Assembly (NCBI GenBank): GCA_036556325.1
Contig: DATBJR010000085.1
Location: 1 to 32,323 of the forward strand
Direction: 5' to 3'
Source: DASSCW01 sp036556325
GTDB lineage: Bacteria > Chloroflexota > Limnocylindria > QHBO01
DNA length: 32,323 bases
Of the stretch, positions 23,489-30,923 are shown in pieces. The notes under the pieces are model-generated. The model was not told the DNA's origin. It searched no databases and saw only the letters and a program-made list of their open reading frames with translations. Within the stretch, counting starts at the first letter, position 1; every line of letters begins with the position of its first letter. Made by a program: the position numbers and the translations under genes.

Positions 23489-25941
23489 GCGCCGGCGTTC
23501 GCTCCATGCGCATCGCGCGCCCGGAGCCTGCACCGGCTCCGGAGGCCGACGAGCCCGGGCTGCACCGAGCGGCGGCGATCGGCCTGGCGGTGGTGGTCAT
23601 CGTCGGTGTCGTGCTGCCCGGCCTCGCGTTCGCGGCAACCCGCGCCTGGAGCCTCAGTCGCTCGCCGGCAAGCGTGTCCGGCGGAGCGGCGGTGGTGCAG
23701 GTGGTGGCGACGAACACCGGCTCCGACGGCGGGGGAGAGGCCGTTGGCTGCATCCTGATCACGATCCCGAACTCGGCCTTCACCGTCAGTAGCGTGGTGA
23801 TCGATCAGGTGAGCGATGGCGACGCCTGGAGCGCGAGCTACGTCGTGGGCGCCACGGACACGACGGTCCGCATCTACTCCAATTCGGGAGGGGCGAATCG
23901 GCTCCATCAGGACGAGTGGGTGGCGGCCTCCATCTCCTTCACGGATACCGGTCTCGACGGCAGCTTCAGCTGGACCGGCAACGCGTACAACAAGCAGGAC
24001 TGCACCGACGACTTCGGTCAGCCGCATACCGTGACGGTGACCATTGATGGAACCGCGACGAACACGGCACCGGCCGCCGCCGACGACGCCTATGCCGCCG
24101 TGGAGGACACGGCGCTGACGGTCGGGGCGCCCGGCGTGCTCGGCAACGACGTCGACACGGACGGCGACCCGCTGACCGCGGCGCTGACATCCGGCCCGAG
24201 CCACGCGGCCAGCTTCGCGTTCCATCCAGATGGCTCGTTCGACTACACCGCCGATCCGGACTGGTCCGGCACCGACGCCTTCACCTACCAGGCCGATGAC
24301 GGCGCAGCGCTGTCCGGGCCAGGCACCGTGACCATCACGGTCGCGGCGGCCAACGATCCCCCGCTTGGCGTGGACGACGCGTACGCCACCAGCGAGGAGG
24401 TGCTGCTCAGCGTGCCGGCCGCGAGCGGCGTGCTTGCCAACGACACCGACGCCGAGAACGACCCGCTGGTCGCCAGCCTGGTCAGCCAGGCTGGCAGCGG
24501 GCTCGTCACCCTGGCCGCCGACGGCTCGTTCACGTACCTGCCAATCGTCAACTTCAGCGGGTCGGACTCGTTCACCTACGAGGTCTCCGACGGCGCGGCG
24601 ACCACCGGCCCGGTCACGGTGTCGATCACCATCGGTTCGGTGAATGACCCGCCGTCGAGCACCGATGACACCTACGCGACGGCGGAGGATGCCGTGCTGA
24701 CGACGAACGCGGCATCGGGCGTGCTCGCAAATGACAGCGACCCTGACGGCGATCCGCTGACCGCCACGCTGGTGAGCCCGCCGGCCCACGCGGCGTCGTT
24801 CACGCTGCGCGCCAACGGCGGCTTCGACTACGCACCCGACCCCGACTGGGCCGGGACCGATAGCTTCAGCTACGTCGCCGACGACGGGAGCACCTCGGGC
24901 GCCGCCGCGACGGCGACGATCGACGTCAGCGCCGTCAACGACCCGCCGCTGGCCACCGGTGATGCCTACGTGATGGTCGAGGACGGCACCCTGTCCGTCC
25001 CGGCGGGCAGCGGGATCCTGGCCAATGACCAGGATGCGGAGGGGGACGTGCTGACGGCGGTGCTCGTGACCGGACCGGTGATCGGCACGCTCTCGCTCGG
25101 TGCCGACGGCGCCTTCGGCTACGTCCCGCCGCCCAACGCGAGCGGCCACGTCTCGTTCACCTATCGCGCCCACGACGGCACGGACCCGTCTGCCAAGGCC
25201 ACGGTCGACATCACGATCACGCCGCAGAACGATGCCCCCACCGCTCGGCGTGACCTCGGCACGACGGTCGTGTCGGAGTCGATCAGCATCGATGTCCTCG
25301 GCAATGACGGCGATCCGGACGGCGATCCGTTGTCGATCACCGCCGTGACGCAGCCGGCGCACGGCGACGTGACGGTCGTGGGTGGCAGGCTGCGCTTCTC
25401 CCCGTCACCCGATTACATCGGGGACACCTCGTTCACCTACACGGTCTCGGATGGGAGCCTCTCATCGACCGCGACCGTCACGGTATCGGTGGCGCCCGAG
25501 GCGGAGTCGCCTTCGCCCAGCCCGGTGCCATCCGCCACTCCACAACCGAGCGCCAGCGAGCCGCCCGCGGCGACACCGTCGCCAAGCAGTGCGCCATCGG
25601 CGACCCCGGCCAGCTCGCCCCCGACCTCGCCGGAACCGGTTGGTGGCGGCCAGCCGTCTCCCTCCGCGACACCGGATGGAGGCGAGCCACTGGCGGCTCC
25701 CGAGGTCACGATCACCTCGCCGACGAGCGGGGACGTCGGCTTCGGGGTGGGATTCGGGTCCGTTGGCGGCGCGTTCGCCTGGGCGGTGCCGGCGGCCATG
25801 CTCGGCGTGCCCGGCCTGCTGTTCATGCTCGCCGCCGCGGGCCAGCTGATGGGAGCGCTGGCCTGGGTGCCCGCGGTGCGTCGCAGCCTGAGGGGGATCG
25901 GCGTCGGCGGTCGCCGTCGCAAGCGGACCGCCGAACGCTGA
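23485..25941 (+). CDS. Large surface protein with five cadherin-like Ig repeats and C-terminal anchor
   Basis: This 818-aa protein has a membrane/signal helix at about 32-50 (IGLAVVVIVGVVLPGLAFA). A unique N-terminal beta domain of about 140 aa contains two Cys (VGCILI and KQDCTDD) that could pair. Five tandem repeats of about 97 aa follow, each opening DDAYA-x-x-EDx and containing a VLANDxDxDGDPL Ca2+-binding-like loop and FTYxxxDG. This is the cadherin-like/Big_9-VCBS type common in adhesins. After these come a Pro/Ser/Thr-rich linker of about 75 aa, a C-terminal membrane segment (AWAVPAAMLGVPGLLFMLAAAG) and an Arg/Lys tail that would hold it in the membrane. The role is probably adhesion or matrix contact, which is inference. 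The GTG overlaps the upstream GGDEF/HD-GYP stop, so production may follow cyclic-dinucleotide signalling. An ATG at 23506 is an alternative start. Confidence 0.87.
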   Translation: MSAGVRSMRIARPEPAPAPEADEPGLHRAAAIGLAVVVIVGVVLPGLAFAATRAWSLSRSPASVSGGAAVVQVVATNTGSDGGGEAVGCILITIPNSAFTVSSVVIDQVSDGDAWSASYVVGATDTTVRIYSNSGGANRLHQDEWVAASISFTDTGLDGSFSWTGNAYNKQDCTDDFGQPHTVTVTIDGTATNTAPAAADDAYAAVEDTALTVGAPGVLGNDVDTDGDPLTAALTSGPSHAASFAFHPDGSFDYTADPDWSGTDAFTYQADDGAALSGPGTVTITVAAANDPPLGVDDAYATSEEVLLSVPAASGVLANDTDAENDPLVASLVSQAGSGLVTLAADGSFTYLPIVNFSGSDSFTYEVSDGAATTGPVTVSITIGSVNDPPSSTDDTYATAEDAVLTTNAASGVLANDSDPDGDPLTATLVSPPAHAASFTLRANGGFDYAPDPDWAGTDSFSYVADDGSTSGAAATATIDVSAVNDPPLATGDAYVMVEDGTLSVPAGSGILANDQDAEGDVLTAVLVTGPVIGTLSLGADGAFGYVPPPNASGHVSFTYRAHDGTDPSAKATVDITITPQNDAPTARRDLGTTVVSESISIDVLGNDGDPDGDPLSITAVTQPAHGDVTVVGGRLRFSPSPDYIGDTSFTYTVSDGSLSSTATVTVSVAPEAESPSPSPVPSATPQPSASEPPAATPSPSSAPSATPASSPPTSPEPVGGGQPSPSATPDGGEPLAAPEVTITSPTSGDVGFGVGFGSVGGAFAWAVPAAMLGVPGLLFMLAAAGQLMGALAWVPAVRRSLRGIGVGGRRRKRTAER
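24067..25494 (+). repeat. Five tandem ~291-nt coding repeats (cadherin-like domains)
   Basis: Repeat units begin near 24067, 24358, 24649, 24943 and 25237, a period of about 291 nt (97 codons). Units share the protein patterns DDAYA and NDxDxDGDPL but are well diverged at nucleotide level, so the array is old. The fifth unit has lost the DDAYA opening (ARRDLGTTVVSES). Confidence 0.85.
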
Positions 25942-25975
25942 GCGGCGGCGCCCGACGGCGCGCTGTCGCGCGCGG

Positions 25976-25981
25976 TACGCT
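25976..25981 (+). promoter_or_regulatory. -10-like TACGCT, leaderless promoter of the third femAB gene
   Basis: TACGCT fits TANNNT and ends 6 nt before the GTG at 25988, so the transcript should begin at the start codon. No Shine-Dalgarno is present. It lies 34 nt after the surface-protein stop. Confidence 0.5.
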
Positions 25982-25987
25982 CGGAGC

Positions 25988-27049
25988 GTGCCGCCAATCG
26001 CCCGCCGCGCCGACGATACCGATCGCCCGGCCTGGGACGCGTTCGTCGCCGCGCGCCCCGAGGCTGACCTCCTCCAGGCCTGGGGCTGGGGCGCCTGCAC
26101 CGCGCTTGCGGATGAACGGCCGGTTCGGATCCTGGTGGAGGACGGCGGCCGCATCCGCGGCTGCGCCCAGGTGCTGATGCGCACGGCGCCGTTCGGCAGG
26201 CAGCTCGCCTATGTGCCGCACGGACCGGTGTGGGACCGCTCGGCATCCGATGCCGACCGCATCTTCGCCTGGCTGATCCAGGGCCTTCGCACCCTCGGCC
26301 GCCGGGAGCGCGCGATCGTGGTCAAGCTGGATCCGAGAGCGGAACCGGGCGAGCTTCTCGACTTCGCCCGCCTGGCCGCCGAACACGGCCTGCGACGCGC
26401 CCCCGATCTCCAGGCTCCGACGACCCGCATCGTCGACCTGCTGGACGGCGGCGCCGAGCTCGAGGCATCCTGGCACGCCGATGCGCGGCGCCTCTCGAAG
26501 CGCGCCGCCCGTGAGGGGACGGCGGTGACCATCTCCCGAACTCCCGACGTGGCGGAGCTGTCGGTCCTGCACCAGCTCCTGACCGATGTCGCCGAGCACG
26601 CCGACTTCCGGGTCAGGACTCCCGAGTTCCTGCAGCGCCTCGCCACCGAGTTCAGCGCCGGCGACGGCTGGTACCTGGGCATTGCGCGGGTCGACGGCAC
26701 GCCGATCGCGGCCATGGCGTTCCCGCGGCTCGGCGACAGGGCGTACTACCTGTATGGCGCGTTGCGCCGCGACGAGCGCTACAAGCACAACTACGGCAGC
26801 CACGCCGTGATGGCCGAGATGCTGCGCTCGCTCGCCGCCGATGGCTGCCCCTCGGTCGACATGTGGGGCGTGGTCGAGCCCGACGACCCTGACGCCGACC
26901 CGGCCTGGAAGGGGTTCAGCGACTTCAAGCGCACCTTCGGCGGGATGCCGGTGCGCCATCCGGGCCTGTACGACCTGGTGACCGATGCGTTCTGGTACCG
27001 GGTCCGCAACGTGCGCGAGCGATTGCAGAAGTCGCCGTGGCGCCGATAA
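25988..27049 (+). CDS. FemAB/FemX-like aminoacyltransferase, copy 3
   Basis: A third member of the FemAB family, 353 aa, 4.5 kb away from the wall operon. Matching features are YVPHGPVWDR, IVVKLDPRAEPGE, the ARRLSKRAAREGT segment, AYYLYGALRRDERYKHNYGSHAVMAEML, VDMWGV and FSDFKRTFGG. It differs from copies 1 and 2 by HNYGSHAVM where ASYALQW or NYLLKWE is seen, and by FKRTFGG where FKxGFGG is seen, so it may use another acceptor or amino acid. Its own leaderless promoter (TACGCT, 6 nt before the GTG) implies expression independent of murE. The GTG is the first in-frame start after the box. A 74-aa gene follows after 25 nt. Confidence 0.83.
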   Translation: MPPIARRADDTDRPAWDAFVAARPEADLLQAWGWGACTALADERPVRILVEDGGRIRGCAQVLMRTAPFGRQLAYVPHGPVWDRSASDADRIFAWLIQGLRTLGRRERAIVVKLDPRAEPGELLDFARLAAEHGLRRAPDLQAPTTRIVDLLDGGAELEASWHADARRLSKRAAREGTAVTISRTPDVAELSVLHQLLTDVAEHADFRVRTPEFLQRLATEFSAGDGWYLGIARVDGTPIAAMAFPRLGDRAYYLYGALRRDERYKHNYGSHAVMAEMLRSLAADGCPSVDMWGVVEPDDPDADPAWKGFSDFKRTFGGMPVRHPGLYDLVTDAFWYRVRNVRERLQKSPWRR

Positions 27050-27074
27050 TCCTCCGCGAGGAGGGTCGCATCGA

Positions 27075-27299
27075 ATGACCATGACGGGCGGGTCCGCCGG
27101 AGCTGGGGGTGACGGCTTCCACACCGGATCGCTGAACCCGGGGACCGGCGGCGTGCGCGATACCTACGATCCCGACACGGGAGCTGCCTGGTCGCAGGCC
27201 GAGTACGCGGAGCGGACCGCGGACGAGGTAAACGGGCAAAGGAAGTCGTTCGCCCAGCGCGTGTACCTAAAGCTGCGTAACCTGATCCAGGGCTACTGA
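27075..27299 (+). CDS. 74-aa protein of unknown function
   Basis: The start ATG has a textbook GAGGAGGG Shine-Dalgarno at 27058-27065, 9 nt upstream, one of the strongest in the window and the main reason to call the gene. The protein is soluble. A Gly-rich N-terminus (MTMTGGSAGAGGDGF) leads to a middle with DTYDPDTGAAWSQAEYAERTAD and a basic, aromatic end (FAQRVYLKLRNLIQGY) that could be an amphipathic helix. I do not recognise a family. It lies 25 nt after femAB copy 3, so it may be cotranscribed, and a perfect 6-bp hairpin (27312-27327) follows the stop. A longer frame open from 26985 overlaps femAB and is not preferred. Confidence 0.65.
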   Translation: MTMTGGSAGAGGDGFHTGSLNPGTGGVRDTYDPDTGAAWSQAEYAERTADEVNGQRKSFAQRVYLKLRNLIQGY

Positions 27300-27311
27300 C
27301 ATCGGATAGCA

Positions 27312-27327
27312 CCGCCGCGCACGGCGG
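27312..27327 (+). promoter_or_regulatory. 6-bp GC hairpin between the 74-aa gene and rel
   Basis: CCGCCG (27312-27317) and CGGCGG (27322-27327) form a perfect stem with a 4-nt loop. It begins 13 nt after the stop of the small gene and ends 4 nt before the rel -10-like box. It could terminate upstream transcription or act as an operator on the rel promoter. Confidence 0.4.
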
Positions 27328-27331
27328 CTGA

Positions 27332-27337
27332 TACCAT
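27332..27337 (+). promoter_or_regulatory. Extended -10 TGaTACCAT, leaderless promoter of rel
   Basis: TACCAT preceded by TG one base upstream is an extended -10. It ends 6 nt before the GTG at 27344, so the message would start with the initiation codon. No Shine-Dalgarno is visible. Confidence 0.55.
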
Positions 27338-27343
27338 CTGAGC

Positions 27344-29560
27344 GTGGATCTCGCCCGCCTGCGGGCGGCTCCGGCCGCAGTGGTGTCGCGTATCTCGCGC
27401 ACGCAGGCTCCGGCAGAGCCGACCCATTCGATCGAGGACGTCGTCGCTGAAGCCCGGGCACATCGGCCCAGCATCAACGTCGGCCTGATCGAGCGCGCCT
27501 TCCAGGTCGCGCAGGACGCGCACGAGGGGCAGCTGCGCGCCTCCGGCCTGCCGTACGTCCAGCACCCGCTCGAGGTGGCCCATTACCTGGCCACGCTCCA
27601 GATGGACGCCGAGACGATTGCCGCCGGGCTGCTCCACGACGTGCCCGAAGACACCGACATGACGATCCAGGACCTTGAAAAGCGCTTCGGGCGCGAGGTG
27701 GCGCGGCTCGTCGACGGGGTCACCAAGCTCTCCAAGTTCGGCTCGGCGCGGACGATGGAGGAGCAGCAGGCGGAGAACATCCGAAAGATGTTCATGGCCA
27801 TGGCCGAGGACGTGCGGGTGGTCATCATCAAGCTGGCCGACCGGCTCCACAACATGCGCACCCTCGGCTACCTGCCGCCGGAGAAGCAGACCCGGATCGC
27901 GCGGCAGACGATGGAGATCTACGCCCCGCTGGCCCATCGGCTGGGGATGTGGCAGATCAAGTGGGAGCTGGAGGACCTGTCGTTCAAGTACATCGCGCCG
28001 GACAAGTACCGCCAGCTGGTGGACATGCTGGCCGATCGGCGCAAGGCCCGCGAGAGCTTCATCAACAAGAGCATCCAGATCCTGCGTCGCGAGCTGGCGA
28101 AGATGAGCATCACCGCCGAGATCAGCGGGCGGCCGAAGCACCTGTATTCCATCTACAAGAAGATGGAGCGCAAGGGCGCCGAGTTCAGCGAGATCTACGA
28201 CCTCCACGCCATCCGGGTGCTGGTCGAGGACGTCAAGGACTGCTACGCGGCGCTGGGCGTGGTCCATTCCATGTGGCGGCCGATCCCCGGCCAGTTCGAC
28301 GACTACATCGCCATGCCCAAGGCCAACATGTACCAGTCGCTGCACACCGCCGTCATCGGCCCGGACGCCAAGCCGCTCGAGGTCCAGATCCGCACCCGCC
28401 AGATGCACGACGTGGCCGAGGCCGGGATCGCCGCCCACTGGCGGTACAAGGAAGGCTCGCGCGGTGACCGCCGCTACGACGAGAAGCTGGCCTGGGTGCG
28501 GCAGCTGATCGACTGGCAGCGTGAGGTGAGCGACGCCACCGAGTTCGTGGAAGGCCTCAAGCTCGAGGTCTTCCAGGATCAAGTCTTCGTCTTCACCCCC
28601 AAGGGCGATGTCAAGGACCTGCCGAACGGGGCCACGCCCCTCGACTTCGCCTACCGCATCCATACCGATGTCGGCCACCGGACGATCGGCGCCAAGGTCA
28701 ACAACCGGCTGGTGCCGCTGGACTACCGCCTGCACAACGGCGACATTGTCGAGATCATCACCACCAAGGCTGCCCACGGACCGTCGCGCGACTGGCTGAA
28801 CATCGTCCACACCTCGGCCGCCCGGGAGAAGATCCGGCAATGGTTCAAGCGCCAGCAGCGCGACGAGAACATCGTCCAGGGCCGCGACCTGCTGGACCGG
28901 GAGCTGCGGCGTGTCGCCCACGAGACGCTGGCGTCGGTCTCGTCCGAGAAGCTCGCCGAGATTGCGGCCCAGTCGCACTACAAGGAGCTCGACGACTTCT
29001 TCGCCGCCATCGGCTACGGGGCGGTCTCCCCGGGCTCCGTGGTCTCCAAGCTGGAGATCCACGACGACGCGGCCATCACCCTCCCCGAGGTGGCGCCGCC
29101 GGACGTCAAGACGTCCACCACCGGCGTCCGGGTCAAGGGCGTCGGCGACCTGCTGGTGCGGTTCGCGAACTGCTGCTCCCCGATTCCAGGCGACCCGATC
29201 ACCGGCTATGTCACCCGCGGCAAGGGCGTGACCATCCACCGCGCCAACTGCCCCTCGGTCCTGTCGGAGCGGGACATCGAGCGGCTGATCGACGTCGACT
29301 GGGAGTCGGTCGACCAGCAGACGTACCCCATCACCGTCCGCATCGGCGCCCTGGACCGCCCGGGGCTGCTCAACGAGATCACGAACGTCGTCGCCGAGGC
29401 CAAGGTGAACATCGTGGCCGCCAGCATCGGCACCCACCCGGACGGCACGGCCACCATCAGCGCCACGCTCAAGGTCACCTCGCTGGAGCAGCTTTCCGGG
29501 GTGCTGACCCGCATCGAGCGGATCCGGGACGTCACCTCGGTCACCCGCGAGGCCCGCTGA
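27344..29560 (+). CDS. rel: Bifunctional (p)ppGpp synthetase/hydrolase, RelA/SpoT family
   Basis: This 738-aa long-form Rel has an N-terminal HD hydrolase, synthetase, TGS (about 410-470), helical, Cys-containing (VRFANCCSPIPGD) and C-terminal ACT (about 660-735) domains. The hydrolase residues are all present: His74, His98-Asp99, Glu102-Asp103, Asp166 and Asn170. They are spaced as in Streptococcus Rel, offset by 21-22, so ppGpp breakdown should work. The synthetase domain has RPKHLYSIYKKM, YDLHAIRVLV and MPKANMYQSLHT. The motif that is RxKD in bifunctional enzymes and ExDD in RelA reads QFDD here (317-320). The enzyme makes and degrades the starvation alarmone and senses the ribosome through its C-terminal half. 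The GTG start is supported by the extended -10 ending 6 nt upstream. hisS follows after 27 nt with its own box. Confidence 0.95.
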   Translation: MDLARLRAAPAAVVSRISRTQAPAEPTHSIEDVVAEARAHRPSINVGLIERAFQVAQDAHEGQLRASGLPYVQHPLEVAHYLATLQMDAETIAAGLLHDVPEDTDMTIQDLEKRFGREVARLVDGVTKLSKFGSARTMEEQQAENIRKMFMAMAEDVRVVIIKLADRLHNMRTLGYLPPEKQTRIARQTMEIYAPLAHRLGMWQIKWELEDLSFKYIAPDKYRQLVDMLADRRKARESFINKSIQILRRELAKMSITAEISGRPKHLYSIYKKMERKGAEFSEIYDLHAIRVLVEDVKDCYAALGVVHSMWRPIPGQFDDYIAMPKANMYQSLHTAVIGPDAKPLEVQIRTRQMHDVAEAGIAAHWRYKEGSRGDRRYDEKLAWVRQLIDWQREVSDATEFVEGLKLEVFQDQVFVFTPKGDVKDLPNGATPLDFAYRIHTDVGHRTIGAKVNNRLVPLDYRLHNGDIVEIITTKAAHGPSRDWLNIVHTSAAREKIRQWFKRQQRDENIVQGRDLLDRELRRVAHETLASVSSEKLAEIAAQSHYKELDDFFAAIGYGAVSPGSVVSKLEIHDDAAITLPEVAPPDVKTSTTGVRVKGVGDLLVRFANCCSPIPGDPITGYVTRGKGVTIHRANCPSVLSERDIERLIDVDWESVDQQTYPITVRIGALDRPGLLNEITNVVAEAKVNIVAASIGTHPDGTATISATLKVTSLEQLSGVLTRIERIRDVTSVTREAR

Positions 29561-29573
29561 GCCGCAGCGCCGG

Positions 29574-29579
29574 TACACT
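29574..29579 (+). promoter_or_regulatory. -10-like TACACT, near-leaderless promoter of hisS
   Basis: TACACT, identical to the topA box, ends 8 nt before the ATG at 29588. Any leader would be 1-2 nt. It sits in the 27-nt gap after rel. Confidence 0.5.
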
Positions 29580-29587
29580 CGGCGCCG

Positions 29588-30868
29588 ATGGCGCGCCAGA
29601 TCAACGCTCCCCGCGGCACCCGCGACCTCCTGCCCGAGGAGGGCCCAGCCTGGGAGCGCGCCGAGGCCCTCGTGCGCGACCTGAGCGCGAGGTACGCGTT
29701 CGACCGGATCGACACGCCGCTGTTCGAACGGGTCGAGCTCTTCGCCAGGGGACTCGGCGAATCGTCGGACGCGGTCGAGAAGGAGATGTTCCGCGTCTCC
29801 GGTGCTGCTGGCTCGGACGAGGCACGAGCCGAGTGGGCGCTGCGACCGGAGCCGACCGCCGGCATCGTGCGGGCGTATATCGAGCACGGCATGCAGGTGC
29901 GACCCGGTCCGCTGCGACTCTGGATGCTCGGGCCGATGTTCCGCTACGACCGGCCGCAGGCCGGGCGCTACCGGCAATTCACCCAGTGGGACGTCGAGGT
30001 GCTGGGCGATCCGGGTCCGATGGTGGACGCCGAGCTCATCGAGCTCGGGCATCGGTTCTTCGCCGCGGCCGGCATTCAGGACGCGGTGGCCTACCTCAAC
30101 TCCATCGGCGATGCCAGCTGCCGACCGGCGTACCGGCAGGCGCTGATCGACTTCTTCAGCCCACATGCCGACCGCCTGTCCGATGACGCGCGCCGTCGGC
30201 TGCAGGTCAATCCGTTGCGGGTGCTGGATGACAAGGGGCTGGATCCCGAGCTCGCTGCCGGAGCGCCGCGCAGCGTCGACCACCTGTGCGACGCCTGCCG
30301 GGCGCACTTCGACGCCGTGCTGCGCCTGCTGAACGAGCTGGGCCTGCGCTACGAGGTCGATCCGTCGATCGTGCGCGGACTGGACTACTACACCCGCACG
30401 ACGTTCGAGTTCTTCGTGGAGGGGCGGCGTGGGCAGCAGCAGGCGCTGGCGGGTGGCGGCCGCTACGACGGGCTGGCGGAGGCGCTCGGCGGACGGCCGA
30501 CGCCAGGCATCGGCTTTGGACTGGGCATCGACCGCGCCGTGCTGGCCATGGCGGCCGCGGGTGCGGTCACCGGCGTCCCGACGCTGGTGGCCGTGGTCTC
30601 CGCGCGTTTCGACGACTTCGCAGCCCGCCTTCGCGCTGCCGCGGTCCTGCGCGACGCTGGCTTTCGCGTGCGGCCGGACGGCAGCCCCCGCAAGCTCGGG
30701 CGGCAGCTGGAATCGGCGGCGAAGGCCGGCGCCGGGTGGGCCGTCATGCTGGGCGCCGGCGAGACGGAGGTCACCGTCCGCAACCTGGTTTCCGGGGAAC
30801 AGCGGGACCTGACGCTGGCGCAGGCGGTGGCCACCCTGCGCGACGCGATGCGCGTGCAAGAGGGCTGA
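29588..30868 (+). CDS. hisS: Histidyl-tRNA synthetase
   Basis: A 426-aa class II aminoacyl-tRNA synthetase charging tRNA-His. It opens with the HisRS signature PRGTRDLLPEE. Motif 2 is around MFRYDRPQAGRYRQFTQWDVEVLG (FHQ is more usual than FTQ). The HisA-box LDYYTRTTFEFF, AGGGRYDGLAEALGG and the motif 3 GIGFGLGIDR follow. A C-terminal anticodon-binding domain of about 90 aa (LVAVVSARFDDFAARLRAAAVLRD onward) shows it is a true synthetase rather than HisZ, which lacks that domain. Length matches the bacterial family (420-430). The order rel-hisS is common in bacteria. The ATG is fixed by the TACACT box 8 nt upstream. Confidence 0.95.
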   Translation: MARQINAPRGTRDLLPEEGPAWERAEALVRDLSARYAFDRIDTPLFERVELFARGLGESSDAVEKEMFRVSGAAGSDEARAEWALRPEPTAGIVRAYIEHGMQVRPGPLRLWMLGPMFRYDRPQAGRYRQFTQWDVEVLGDPGPMVDAELIELGHRFFAAAGIQDAVAYLNSIGDASCRPAYRQALIDFFSPHADRLSDDARRRLQVNPLRVLDDKGLDPELAAGAPRSVDHLCDACRAHFDAVLRLLNELGLRYEVDPSIVRGLDYYTRTTFEFFVEGRRGQQQALAGGGRYDGLAEALGGRPTPGIGFGLGIDRAVLAMAAAGAVTGVPTLVAVVSARFDDFAARLRAAAVLRDAGFRVRPDGSPRKLGRQLESAAKAGAGWAVMLGAGETEVTVRNLVSGEQRDLTLAQAVATLRDAMRVQEG

Positions 30869-30910
30869 TCCCGCGTACACCTTTCGTGCGTGACCTGCAG
30901 ACGGCTGGCC

Positions 30911-30916
30911 TAGAAT
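30911..30916 (+). promoter_or_regulatory. -10-like TAGAAT, leaderless promoter of the DUF2652 gene
   Basis: TAGAAT differs from TATAAT at one base and ends 7 nt before the ATG at 30924. GTGACC at 30890-30895 is a weak -35 candidate with a short 15-nt spacer. No Shine-Dalgarno is present. Confidence 0.55.
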
Positions 30917-30923
30917 CGCCGGC

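Noticed and set aside
24067..25494. Regular ~291-nt repeats considered as a CRISPR-like or minisatellite array.
   Set aside because: They are in-frame diverged protein domains with no identical short repeats or spacers.
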